NCBI RefSeq assembly: GCF_023148685.1 | Contig: NZ_JAHXNL010000018.1 | Coordinates: forward strand, 20,321-72,560 | DNA length: 52,240 bases | Source: Georgenia sp. EYE_87 | GTDB taxonomy: Bacteria > Actinomycetota > Actinomycetes > Actinomycetales > Actinomycetaceae | Direction: 5' to 3' | In this document: one piece after another, positions 37,119-47,257 of the stretch | Numbering within the stretch: position 1 is the first letter of the stretch | How the letters are laid out: the number at the start of each line of letters is the position of its first letter | Position numbers and translations under genes: made by a program | The notes under the pieces: model-generated | What the model was told of the DNA's origin: nothing | What the model saw: the letters and a program-made list of their open reading frames with translations, nothing else | Database searches by the model: none

Positions 37119-37927
37119 GGCAGAGCGCGAGCACGGCCGCCCAGGGCCCGTCGCCGCTGCACGGCCGCGCCCTGGTCACCGGGGGGACCTCCGGGATCGG
37201 GCTGAGCTTCGCGCGCGCGCTGGCGTCCCGCGGCTGCGACCTCGTCCTCGTCGCCCGCGACGAGGCCCGGCTCGCCAAGACCGCCGAGCAGCTGCGGTGG
37301 CGCTACGGCGTCGACGTCGAGACGATCGTCGCCGACCTCGCCGAGCGCGACGCCGTCGAGGCCGTCGCCGGTCGCCTCACCGACCCCGTCTCCCCGGTCG
37401 AGATCCTCGTCAACAACGCCGGCAAGGGCGTCCACGTGCCGCTGCTGGCCGAGGACACCAGCGAGCACGAGCACGCCCTCGACCTCATGGTGCGCGCGCC
37501 CCTGGTGCTCGGCGCCGCCGCCGGCCGGGCCATGAGGGCCCGCGGCCACGGCGTCATCATCAACGTGGCCTCCGTCGCGGGGCTCATCCCCATGGGCGGG
37601 TACTCCGCGATCAAGTCCTGGGTGCGCACGTACTCCGAGTCGCTCTCGCTCGAGCTCAAGGGCACGGGCGTGCGCGTGACGGCGCTGCTGCCCGGCTGGG
37701 TGCGCACCGAGTTCCACGAGCGGGCCGGCATCCGCGCGAGCTCGATCCCGGACGCGCTGTGGCTCGAGGCCGACCGCGTCGTCGAGGACTGCCTCGCCGA
37801 CGTCGAGAAGGGGCGGGTACGGTCCGTACCGTCCAAGCGGTTCGCGACGCTGGCGTTCCTCGCCGAGCACGCGCCGCGTCCACTCGTCCGCCGCGCGACG
37901 GCGGTCATCAAGGGGAGCCGCAGATGA
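37115..37927 (+). CDS. short-chain dehydrogenase/reductase
   Basis: 270-aa classical SDR. The NADP-binding loop is VTGGTSGIGLSFARAL, then LVNNAGKG, catalytic Ser in NVASVAGLIP and the YSAIK Tyr/Lys pair; PGWVRTEFHERAG follows as usual. GTG 37115 overlaps the previous stop (GTGA). In the operon context it is a candidate for reducing acyl- or alkyl-dihydroxyacetone phosphate; the mammalian enzyme for that step (PexRAP/DHRS7B) is also an SDR. The substrate cannot be proved from sequence. Confidence 0.9.
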   Translation: MRQSASTAAQGPSPLHGRALVTGGTSGIGLSFARALASRGCDLVLVARDEARLAKTAEQLRWRYGVDVETIVADLAERDAVEAVAGRLTDPVSPVEILVNNAGKGVHVPLLAEDTSEHEHALDLMVRAPLVLGAAAGRAMRARGHGVIINVASVAGLIPMGGYSAIKSWVRTYSESLSLELKGTGVRVTALLPGWVRTEFHERAGIRASSIPDALWLEADRVVEDCLADVEKGRVRSVPSKRFATLAFLAEHAPRPLVRRATAVIKGSRR

Positions 37928-38718
37928 CCGGCGCACCGAGCCTGAAGCGCTACCACGCCGGCTGGCACCGGGCCGCCCGCCAGGTCGCCCAGCGGATGGT
38001 GCTGCGCCCCGTGGTGCGGTTCGTGACAAGGACGACCGTCGAGGGCCAGGACAACCTCGAGGGGCTGTCCCGCCCGTTCGTCGTCGTCGCCAACCACACC
38101 AGCCACCTCGACACCGCGATCCTGGTGACCGGGCTGCCGCGCCGGGTCACCGAGCACCTCGCCGTCGGCGCCGCCGCCGACTACTTTTACTCGCGCTGGT
38201 GGACGAAGGCCGCGACGTCGCTGTTTTTCAACACCTACCCGATCCACCGCACCTCCGGCGGCAAGCGGGGCCGCAAGGGCCTGTCCCAGCGCCTCGTGGC
38301 CGAGGACGTGCCCGTGCTGATCTTCCCCGAGGGCACACGCTCCCGGGACGGCCGCATGCGCCACTTCAAGCCGGGCGCCGCCGCGCTGTGCGTCGCGAAG
38401 AACGTGCCGTGCGTTCCGGTGGCGCTGCTCGGCACGCACGAGGCGATGCCGGTGGGCCGCTCGTGGCCGGTCCCCGGCCGCCCGCGGGTGCGCATGCTCA
38501 TCGGCCGCCCGATGCGCCCGCGTCCCGGGGAGAAGCCGCGCGACTTCAACGACCGCGTGGCCGCCCGCGTGCGCACGATGCTCGAGATGCAGACGCCGTA
38601 CGTGCTGGCCGACGCGCCCGTCGCCGGCACGTTCGACGGCGAGGCCCCGAACCCGGCCGACGGCGCAGCCCCCGGCCGGGTCACCGGCCCGGACAACAAG
38701 CAGGAGGAGGCTTCGTGA
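37924..38718 (+). CDS. PlsC-type 1-acyl-glycerol-3-phosphate acyltransferase
   Basis: 264-aa membrane-associated acyltransferase. The catalytic NHTSHLD (HX4D) and the glycerol-phosphate-binding FPEGTRS are present, followed by VPCVPVALLGTHEAMP. The last ~40 residues are unconserved. ATG 37924 overlaps the SDR stop by 4 nt (ATGA). In this operon it could acylate sn-2 of 1-alkyl-glycerol 3-phosphate, or act as the dihydroxyacetone-phosphate acyltransferase, since both enzyme types share these motifs. Confidence 0.92.
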   Translation: MTGAPSLKRYHAGWHRAARQVAQRMVLRPVVRFVTRTTVEGQDNLEGLSRPFVVVANHTSHLDTAILVTGLPRRVTEHLAVGAAADYFYSRWWTKAATSLFFNTYPIHRTSGGKRGRKGLSQRLVAEDVPVLIFPEGTRSRDGRMRHFKPGAAALCVAKNVPCVPVALLGTHEAMPVGRSWPVPGRPRVRMLIGRPMRPRPGEKPRDFNDRVAARVRTMLEMQTPYVLADAPVAGTFDGEAPNPADGAAPGRVTGPDNKQEEAS

Positions 38719-40403
38719 AGGGTGTCGCACACCAGAAGTGGTGGGGCTGGGGAGTGGAGGGCGTCGCCTTCAACTACCGGGACAAGCCCAGGATGGCACC
38801 GTTCGTGATGGACAAGGTCGGCATCGACCTCACGGCCCCGGGCACACCCCCGCCGGCGTTCGAGGAGCTCGACGTCCCGGCCAGCCGCCTCGGCGAGGAG
38901 CTCGCCGCGACCCTCGGCTCCGCCGTCGGCGCGGAGCACGTGGTCACCGAGGACCTCGACCGGGTGGTGCACACCTACGGCAAGGGCCTGGCCGACCTCG
39001 TCCGGGTCCGGGCCGGCGACCTCCCGCGCGTGCCCGACGTCGTCGTCTACCCCGCCGACGAGGACGAGGTGCGGGCGGTCGTCGACGCCGTCGTCGCGGC
39101 CGACGGCGTCCTGATCCCCTTCGGGGGCGGGTCAAACATCTCCGGCTCGCTCACCCCGCCGCCGGCGGAGGAGCGCACCGTCGTCTCGCTCGACCTGGGC
39201 CGCCTCAACCGCGTGCTCGAGGTGGACGAGGCCGCCGGGCTGGCCCGCATCCAGGCCGGCGTGCTCGGCCCGGACATGGAGGAGCAGCTCAATGCCCGCG
39301 GGTGGACCATGGGCCACCAGCCGGACAGCTTCCGCCACTCCACGCTCGGCGGCTGGATCGCGACGCGCTCCTCCGGCATGCAGTCCGACAAGTACGGCGA
39401 CATCGCGGACATCACGCGCGGCCTGCGCCTGGTGCAGCCGGGCAAGGTCGTGGTGCTGCGGCCGCTGCCGTCGACGTCGTCCGGGCCGTCCGTGCGCGAG
39501 ATGATCCTCGGTTCCGAGGGGCGCCTGGGCGTCATCACCGAGGCGTGGGTGCACGTGCACCGGGTGCCGGAGAACCGCGACATCATCGCCTACCTCTACC
39601 CCTCGTGGAGCGCGGCGCTGGCGGCGATGCAGGAGATCTCCACCTCCGACGCGCACCCCACCGTCACCCGCGTCTCGGACGCCAACGAGACCGCCTTCTC
39701 CTTCTCCACGCAGAAGGCGAAGAAGGGCGTCTCCGGAAAGGTCCAGACGGTGCTGTTCGACGTCCTGGCGAGGCGCGGCTGGGACCTCGACGCGGTCTGC
39801 CTGTCCTACGTCGGGTACGAGGGCGGCAGCGCACGGGTCAAGGCCGAAAAGAACATCGTCGGCAAGATCGTCCGGAAGCACGGCGGCATCAAGCTCGGCC
39901 GCGGGCCGGGCGCGCTGTACGACCAGAAGAAGTTCGACACCCCCTACATCCGCGACTTCCTCCTGGACATCGGGGCGATGGGGGACGTGTCGGAGACGGC
40001 GGCGCCGTGGTCGAAGCTCATGGACGTCTACACCGGGACGATCCGGTCCGCGCGCGAGGCGTTCGACCAGCTCGGCGTGCAGGGCTTCATCATGTGCCAC
40101 CTTTCGCACAGCTATCACTCGGGCGCGTGCCTGTACTTCACGTTCGCCTTCGCGCCCGGTGTGGAGCCGGCGGACGAGCAGCTCGAGCGCTACTGGGTGG
40201 TGAAGCGGGCGATCCAGCAGTCCTTCATCGACACCGGCGCCACGATCTCGCACCACCACGGGGTGGGCACCGACCACGCGCACTGGCTGGAGGAGGACAT
40301 CTCCAGTGCCGGCACGGATGTCATGGTCGCGCTGCTGCGGGGCGTGGACCCGGGCCGCAACCTCAACCCCGGCACGCTGCTGCCCGCGCACCGGGAGTGG
40401 TGA
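38715..40403 (+). CDS. FAD-binding oxidase, alkyl-DHAP synthase (AGPS)-like
   Basis: 562-aa flavoprotein of the VAO/PCMH fold with AGPS hallmarks. N-terminal KWWGWG, PP-loop PFGGGSNISGS (from Pro135), the block PDSFRHSTLGGWIATRSSG (from Pro203), SYHSGACLYFTFAF, and the His loop SHHHGVG (His513-515) all parallel the eukaryotic peroxisomal enzyme, where the His loop and a nearby Tyr act in swapping the ester acyl chain for a fatty alcohol. Overall length suits AGPS without its targeting region. GTG 38715 overlaps the PlsC stop (GTGA). Alternative members of the fold oxidise lactate or glycolate, but those lack the AGPS-type His loop and N-terminal motif. Confidence 0.88.
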   Translation: MKGVAHQKWWGWGVEGVAFNYRDKPRMAPFVMDKVGIDLTAPGTPPPAFEELDVPASRLGEELAATLGSAVGAEHVVTEDLDRVVHTYGKGLADLVRVRAGDLPRVPDVVVYPADEDEVRAVVDAVVAADGVLIPFGGGSNISGSLTPPPAEERTVVSLDLGRLNRVLEVDEAAGLARIQAGVLGPDMEEQLNARGWTMGHQPDSFRHSTLGGWIATRSSGMQSDKYGDIADITRGLRLVQPGKVVVLRPLPSTSSGPSVREMILGSEGRLGVITEAWVHVHRVPENRDIIAYLYPSWSAALAAMQEISTSDAHPTVTRVSDANETAFSFSTQKAKKGVSGKVQTVLFDVLARRGWDLDAVCLSYVGYEGGSARVKAEKNIVGKIVRKHGGIKLGRGPGALYDQKKFDTPYIRDFLLDIGAMGDVSETAAPWSKLMDVYTGTIRSAREAFDQLGVQGFIMCHLSHSYHSGACLYFTFAFAPGVEPADEQLERYWVVKRAIQQSFIDTGATISHHHGVGTDHAHWLEEDISSAGTDVMVALLRGVDPGRNLNPGTLLPAHREW

Positions 40404-40460
40404 GCGCGCGCCTGAGGAGGTGCCCGCGCACCGGGAGTGGTGACCGCGCGCCTGAGACGG
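40381..40460. repeat. 40-bp tandem duplication covering the end of the AGPS-like gene
   Basis: Units 40381-40420 and 40421-40460 differ at only three positions. The first contains the last seven codons (LPAHREW) and stop of the gene; the second repeats them outside the reading frame's use. A degraded third start follows at 40461. Confidence 0.9.
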
Positions 40461-40571
40461 TGACCGTGCGCCGGCTGGCCCGCCCGCCCGCTGACCGCCG
40501 GGAACGGGTCGAGGAACGGGGATGATTGGTGTCTCGTACGAGCACCGATCCTCCCCGTTGTCGTCGGAGCC

Positions 40572-41384
40572 CTATTTCTCCGGCGCCGGGTGCCCGAGCC
40601 GGCCCCGCGTGAGCAGCACCAGCGCGGCCGCGGCCGCCACGTACACGCCCAGGAGCACGAGGTCCGTGACGTCGACGAGCCCCGAGTGGGCCAGGGCGTC
40701 CTCGGGCAGGAGGACCAGGAAGTCCTGCGCCGGGGTGAAGCTCGCGTGCAGGAGCAGGCACAGCAGGATGCTGCCGGTGCGGTTGTACAGCCAGGTGTAG
40801 AAGAACGCGAGGGTCATCGGCACGACGATCGCGGCCGGGGTGCCGTAGAGCGGCACGTGCCACACGCCCCACGCCAGGCCGAGCAGCAGCGTGGCCACCA
40901 CGGGCGAGTGCGCCCGCTCCAAGCGCGGGAGGGCGAACCCGCGCCAGCCGACCTCCTCCAGCCCGCCGCCGATCGTGGCGACGATCAGGAACGTGCCCAG
41001 GAACGCCGGTGCCCGCTCCAGCAGCAGCGACAGCTCGAGCTCGCGGCCCAGCAGGAGCAGCACCAGGTTGACGACCCCGAAGAGCGCGGCCGGGAGCCCC
41101 AGCGCAAAGGCGTAGTAGCGCCCCGGCACCCGCCACCGGGTGAGGCCGCGCAGGAGGCCGCGCACGCTGCCGCCGGTCAGCCGGGTCACGAGCACGGCCG
41201 CGACGGGCGGCCCGAGACCGCCGACCACGATCGCCGCGAAGCCGCCTCCGAGGTGCGCGAGCGCCCAGAGGGGGAAGGACAGCGCGTAGGTCAGCAGGAC
41301 GAACGCCAGCACGGGGTGGGCGCCGGCCCACGCCCGCAGCCGGGTCGGGACGGGGGCCCTGACGGGCTCCAGCGCGGTGGCCAT
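40572..41384 (-). CDS. CPBP family intramembrane glutamic endopeptidase
   Basis: 270-aa polytopic membrane protein (about 7 spans) of the CAAX-protease and bacteriocin-processing family. Active-site motifs: EEVGWRGF (Glu143, Glu144), WHVPLY with the second-motif His, and LLLHASFT with the third His. ATG 41384 follows GAGGAGG. Its substrate is unknown. It converges with the ether-lipid operon and lies downstream of, and in the same direction as, the histidine kinase, separated by a ~185-nt gap that holds a short CGACGG repeat, so cotranscription is uncertain. Confidence 0.9.
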   Translation of the reverse strand: MATALEPVRAPVPTRLRAWAGAHPVLAFVLLTYALSFPLWALAHLGGGFAAIVVGGLGPPVAAVLVTRLTGGSVRGLLRGLTRWRVPGRYYAFALGLPAALFGVVNLVLLLLGRELELSLLLERAPAFLGTFLIVATIGGGLEEVGWRGFALPRLERAHSPVVATLLLGLAWGVWHVPLYGTPAAIVVPMTLAFFYTWLYNRTGSILLCLLLHASFTPAQDFLVLLPEDALAHSGLVDVTDLVLLGVYVAAAAALVLLTRGRLGHPAPEK

Positions 41385-41524
41385 GTCAGCCACCTCCTCG
41401 TCGTGGTAGCTGTGTCCTTCCAGTGGACCTCCGGCAGATGGCCCGGCCAAGGGACGATCGGCCCGCCTTTGAGGCCCGCTGCCCCGGCGGTCCCGGGTGC
41501 CCCCGGCACGGCCCGAGCGATCAT

Positions 41525-41548
41525 CGACGGCGACGGCGACGGCGACGG
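41525..41548. repeat. CGACGG hexanucleotide repeat, four units
   Basis: Four perfect copies of cgacgg lie in the gap between the histidine kinase stop and the CPBP gene. Nothing else is evident in this 185-nt gap. Confidence 0.85.
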
Positions 41549-41569
41549 CCGGTGCCTGCCGCTCGGGCG

Positions 41570-43156
41570 TCAGCGGATCTCCGCCGACGCCTCCGTCCCG
41601 GCGGCCTGGCTCCCGGACGCCACCTCGGGCGGCCCGCTCTCGCCGGTCTCGGCGGCCTCGCCGGGCGCGGCGCCGGACCCGGCCCGGTCGCCGGCCGGCA
41701 GGGCCACCTGCACGGTGGTCCCTCCGCCCGGCGTCGGCACCACCCGCACCGCCCCGCCGTGGGCCCCGACGATGCTGGCCACGATCGCCAGCCCGAGCCC
41801 GGAACCGCCGGAGCTGCGGGTGCGCGAAGGGTCGACACGGTAGAACCGTTCGAAGACCCGCGCGGCGTCCTCCGCGGCGATGCCCGGGCCGTGGTCGCGC
41901 ACCTCGAGCTGGGCCCAGCCCGGCTCGACCAGCCCCACCGCGAGCTCGACGGGCGTGCCGGCCGGGGTGTGCTGCAGCACGTTGCCCACGAGATTCGCGA
42001 CCACCTGGCTGATCCGGTCCCGGTCGGCCCGGACGACCACCGGGACCGGCCAGGCCCCGCCGTCGGCGAGGGGGACGACGGCGACGCGGCGGTCGGGGGC
42101 CTGGGCGTGCAGGTCGGCGGCGGAGTCGCGGGCGACGGCGGCGAGGTCGACGTCCGCCAGCACCAGGGGGCGGCCCTCGTCGAGCCGCGCCAGCTGGAGC
42201 AGGTCCTCGACGAGGTTGCCCATGCGGGTGGCCTCGGACTCGATGCGGCCGAGGGCCTGGGGGAGCTTCTCCGGCGGGACACCGCCCATCCGGTACAGCT
42301 CGCCGTAGCCGCGGATGGTCGACAGCGGGGTGCGCAGCTCGTGCGAGGCGTCGGAGATGAAGCGGCGCATGCGCTGCTCCGACGCGGTCCGCGCGGCGAA
42401 GGACTCCTCGATCTGGGCGAGCATGACGTTGAGGGAGCGGGCCACGGAGCCGACCTCCGTCGTCTCCGGCAGGGCCGGGACACGGCGGGAGAGGTCGCCG
42501 TCGGCGATGGCGCCCGCGGTGGCCTCGATCTCGCGCAGCGGCGCCAGGGAACGGCGGACCGCGACCCAGGCGGCGAGCCCGCCGCCGACGACGATCACGA
42601 GACCCGACAGCATGATCAGCTTGCTGGTGCCGGCGAGCGTCTCGTCCACCCCGACCATGGGCAGGGCGACGGTGACCGCGCCGAGGACCCGCCCGTCGCC
42701 GGGCGCGCGCAGCGGCATGGTGGTGGCCCGCCACCGCACCCAGCCCGCCTCCCCGCCGTCGCCGGGGACGGTGACCGGTTCGGCGTCGGCGGCGGAGAGG
42801 GTGCGCAGGTCCACGTCCCCGAGGCGGGGCCGGCCCATCTCCTCGGCGGTGCGGGGGCTCATCAGCTCCTCGACGCCCACCCCGCTGACCTGCACCCGCA
42901 CGTAGTAGTCCGAGGGCAGCACGTTGGTGTCGGAGAGCGGGCGGCTGCCCGTGAGCTGGTCGACCGTGCGCTGCGCGAGGTCGTGGGCGGAGGCCTCGAG
43001 CTGCCGGTCCACCTGGCCGATGAGGTTCGCGCGGAGCACGGTCACGGTGACCAGGGCCGCCGCCGTGAGGCCGATCAGCAGGAGGGTCGTGATGATGGCG
43101 ACCAGGCGGGCGCTGAGCGGGACGGCGCGCCAGCGGTGGTGCAGACGCCCGACCAT
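41570..43156 (-). CDS. sensor histidine kinase (HAMP type)
   Basis: 528-aa membrane kinase. TM1 (LVAIITTLLLIGLTAAALVTV, about 16-36), an extracytoplasmic sensor domain of ~140 residues, TM2 (LIMLSGLVIVVGGGLAAWVAV), then a HAMP linker (RSLAPLREIEATAGAIADGDLSRRV). The HisKA box SDASHELRTPLSTIRGYGEL has phospho-acceptor His272. ATPase motifs include NLVGNVLQHT, VRDHGPGI and GGSGLGLAIV. The C-terminal tail is low-complexity. Its ATG overlaps the regulator stop by one base. It resembles MprB/TcrY-type kinases; the signal is unknown. Confidence 0.92.
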   Translation of the reverse strand: MVGRLHHRWRAVPLSARLVAIITTLLLIGLTAAALVTVTVLRANLIGQVDRQLEASAHDLAQRTVDQLTGSRPLSDTNVLPSDYYVRVQVSGVGVEELMSPRTAEEMGRPRLGDVDLRTLSAADAEPVTVPGDGGEAGWVRWRATTMPLRAPGDGRVLGAVTVALPMVGVDETLAGTSKLIMLSGLVIVVGGGLAAWVAVRRSLAPLREIEATAGAIADGDLSRRVPALPETTEVGSVARSLNVMLAQIEESFAARTASEQRMRRFISDASHELRTPLSTIRGYGELYRMGGVPPEKLPQALGRIESEATRMGNLVEDLLQLARLDEGRPLVLADVDLAAVARDSAADLHAQAPDRRVAVVPLADGGAWPVPVVVRADRDRISQVVANLVGNVLQHTPAGTPVELAVGLVEPGWAQLEVRDHGPGIAAEDAARVFERFYRVDPSRTRSSGGSGLGLAIVASIVGAHGGAVRVVPTPGGGTTVQVALPAGDRAGSGAAPGEAAETGESGPPEVASGSQAAGTEASAEIR

Positions 43157-43920
43157 CAGGCCGGCATCCGGCGCAGCACGTACCCGACGCCGCGCCTGGT
43201 GTGGATCAGCGGCGCGAGCGCGGCCGCCTCGGGACCGGTGAGGCCGAGGGTGTCGGCGGAGTCGATCTTGCGGCGCAGGTAGGAGATGTAGGACTCGACG
43301 ATCGCGGGGTCGCCGGCGAAGTCGTAGTCCCACACGTGGTCGAGGATCTGCGACTTCGAGACCACCCGCTCGGCGTTGATCATGAGGTAGCGCAGGAGCT
43401 TGAACTCGGTGGGGGAGAGGTCGACGAGCCGGCCCGCCCGGCGCACCTCGTGGGCGTCCTCGTCCAGCTCGAGGTCGGCGTAGGCGAGGCGGGCGCCGTC
43501 GTCCTCCGCCGGCGGGCTGGTGCGCCGGAGCACCGCACGGATGCGGGCCACGACCTCCTCGAGGCTGAAGGGCTTGGTGACGTAGTCGTCGCCGCCGACG
43601 GTGAGCCCCTGGACCTTGTCCGACATGTCGTCCCGGGCGGTGAGGAACAGGACCGGGATGCTGTCGCCGTGCGCGCGCAGCCGGCGCAGGACGGTGAACC
43701 CGTCCATGTCGGGCAGCATCACGTCGAGCACCACGAGGTCCGGCGGCTGCTCGGCGGCGGCCCGGAGGGCGGCGTTGCCGTCCTCCGCAGTGACGACGTC
43801 GAAGCCGGCGAACCGCAGCGACGCCGAGAGGAGCTCGCGGATGCTGGGCTCGTCGTCGACGACGAGGAGGCGGGCCTCGGCCGCTGGCCGGGCGGCGCCC
43901 GCCGGGGACATGGCGTTCAT
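43156..43920 (-). CDS. OmpR-family response regulator
   Basis: 254 aa from ATG 43920. Receiver domain: [14 protein letters not shown], phospho-acceptor Asp66 in [18 protein letters not shown], and [12 protein letters not shown]. The winged helix contains [29 protein letters not shown] and ends GVGYVLRRM. It is followed by its kinase with a 1-nt overlap. A longer in-frame start at 44040 would run across the GlnR-type operator and is unlikely. Divergent from the urease operon by 169 nt, but nothing shows that it controls urease. Confidence 0.92.
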   Translation of the reverse strand: MNAMSPAGAARPAAEARLLVVDDEPSIRELLSASLRFAGFDVVTAEDGNAALRAAAEQPPDLVVLDVMLPDMDGFTVLRRLRAHGDSIPVLFLTARDDMSDKVQGLTVGGDDYVTKPFSLEEVVARIRAVLRRTSPPAEDDGARLAYADLELDEDAHEVRRAGRLVDLSPTEFKLLRYLMINAERVVSKSQILDHVWDYDFAGDPAIVESYISYLRRKIDSADTLGLTGPEAAALAPLIHTRRGVGYVLRRMPA

Positions 43921-43996
43921 GCGCCCAGTCTGGCGCGGTGTCCTGAGGATTGCCTGGGAGCAGCCTGGGGGCGGGACGAGAGGCGGGACGGGGCCC

Positions 43997-44034
43997 GTAA
44001 CGCGGAGGAAACCTGCCCGCCCGACCGTCGAAAC
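43997..44034 (+). promoter_or_regulatory. GlnR-type nitrogen operator upstream of ureA
   Basis: GTAAC (43997), 6 nt, GAAAC (44008), 6 nt, GCCCG (44019), 6 nt, GAAAC (44030). The spacing is exactly that of the tandem a-site/b-site GlnR box (gTnAC-n6-GaAAC-n6-gTnAC-n6-GaAAC), with three of four half-sites at consensus. Confidence 0.6.
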
Positions 44035-44089
44035 ACGCATCCTTGAGCATGGGGAACGACCACGAGCGCGCGCCGATCAGGAGACCGCT

Positions 44090-44392
44090 ATGCACCTGAC
44101 CCCGTCGGAGCAGGAGAAGCTGCTCCTCGCCGTCGCCGGCATGGTCGCCCGCGACCGGCTCGGGCGAGGGGTGCGGCTCAACTACCCCGAGACCGCCGCG
44201 CTGCTGACCACCTGGGTGATCGAGCGGGCCCGGGAGGGCCGGTCGGTCGCCGACCTCATGGTCGAGGGGCGCGCGGTGCTCTCGCGCGAGGACGTGATGG
44301 ACGGGGTGGCGGAGATGCTGCCGGACATCCAGGTGGAGGCCACCTTCCCCGACGGCCGCAAGCTCGTGACCATCCACCAGCCGATCGCCTAG
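44090..44392 (+). CDS. ureA: urease subunit gamma
   Basis: 100-aa urease structural subunit; length and sequence are canonical ([33 protein letters not shown], then [47 protein letters not shown]). CAGGAG precedes ATG 44090. First gene of ureABCFGD, behind the GlnR-type box. Confidence 0.97.
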   Translation: MHLTPSEQEKLLLAVAGMVARDRLGRGVRLNYPETAALLTTWVIERAREGRSVADLMVEGRAVLSREDVMDGVAEMLPDIQVEATFPDGRKLVTIHQPIA

Positions 44393-44401
44393 GAGACGCA
44401 G

Positions 44402-44816
44402 ATGGCAGGCATCCGCACCTCCGGCCCGGGCGCGGTGCGCGTGCGGCCCGGGACCATCGAGCTCAACGCCGACCGCACGCCGGACGAGCGCCTCGAGCTC
44501 GTCATCCTCAACACCGGCGACCGCCCGGTGCAGATCGGGTCCCACCTGCACCTGCCGGACGCCAACCCGGCGCTGGACTTCGACCGTGCCGCCGCCCACG
44601 GCTTCCGCCTCGACGTCCCCTCCGGGACGTCGCGACGGTTCGAGCCCGGGGCCTCCGCCGTCGTCCAGGCGGTCGCGCTGCGCGGCGCCCGCCGGGTGCC
44701 CGGGATCCAGCTAAAGTCCGACGACGGGTGGCTCGACGGCCCTCCGGGTGACGACGACGCCGGCGACGGCGCGGACGACGACGCCGGCCGTGCCGGCGGG
44801 AGCGAGGAGAACGCCG

Positions 44817-44824
<8 letters not shown>
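44402..44824 (+). CDS. ureB: urease subunit beta
   Basis: 140-aa structural subunit: [67 protein letters not shown]. These are the standard UreB blocks. The last ~30 residues form an acidic, Asp/Gly-rich tail ([16 protein letters not shown]) beyond the usual ~105-aa core. It starts 9 nt after ureA and its last 8 nt overlap ureC. Confidence 0.96.
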
Positions 44825-46519
<1,695 letters not shown>

Positions 46520-46520
<1 letters not shown>

Positions 46521-47257
46521 TGTCGGCCCCCTCCCAGGCCCTGCTCCTCGCGATGCTGGCGGACGCCCGCCTGCCGACCGGGGCGCACACCCAGTCCGCC
46601 GGCCTCGAGCCCGCGCTCCGGGCCGGGCTCGACCCCGCGGACGTGCCTGCGTACATCGCGGCGCGGCTGCGCACGGTCGCCGCGGTGGAGGCGGGCACCG
46701 CCGTCGTCGCCCGGCACGTGGCCCTGGCCGGCGGGGACCTGGCGGCGGTCGAGGAGGCGTGGGCGGCGCGCACACCCAGCGCGGCGCTGCGCGAGAGCTC
46801 GCGGCGGCTCGGCCGCGGGTACGTCCGGCTCCTCGAGCGGCTGTGGCCCGACGGCGGTGCCGGCGGCGGTCCGGGCGCCCCCGGCGGCGGCGCCGGTCGG
46901 GGCGGTGCCGGCGACGGCGGCCGGGCCGGGGAGCCGACCGTGCGCCGTCGCCCGGTCTCCCGGCCCGTCGCCCTGGGCCTGATCGCCGCGCGGGCCGGGC
47001 TCGACGCCGCGAACGTCGCCCGGCAGGTCGGCTACGACGACGCCCAGACCGTCGCCGCCGCCACGCTGAAGCTGGCCCCGGTCGACCCGGTCACCACCAC
47101 GCGCTGGGTGTTCGATGCGCACCCGCTCGTCGAGGACCTGGCCGCCCGCGTGGCCCACCTGACCGACCCCGCCGGCATCCCCGCCGGCGGCGCCCCGCTC
47201 GTCGAGCTGTGGGCCGAGCTCCACGCCACCACCACCGAGAGGTTGTTCAGTGCCTGA
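46520..47257 (+). CDS. ureF: urease accessory protein UreF
   Basis: 245-aa accessory protein that, with UreD and UreG, forms the complex loading nickel into apo-urease. Recognised by [28 protein letters not shown], the UreF N-terminal block, and by the all-helical remainder with [23 protein letters not shown]. An unusual Gly-rich insertion ([20 protein letters not shown]) sits near residue 115. Stop overlaps the ureG GTG by 8 nt. Confidence 0.9.

Noticed and set aside
40381..40460. 40-bp repeat as a CRISPR or mobile-element end
   Set aside because: Only two directly adjacent copies without spacers, covering the end of a gene; this is a simple tandem duplication.
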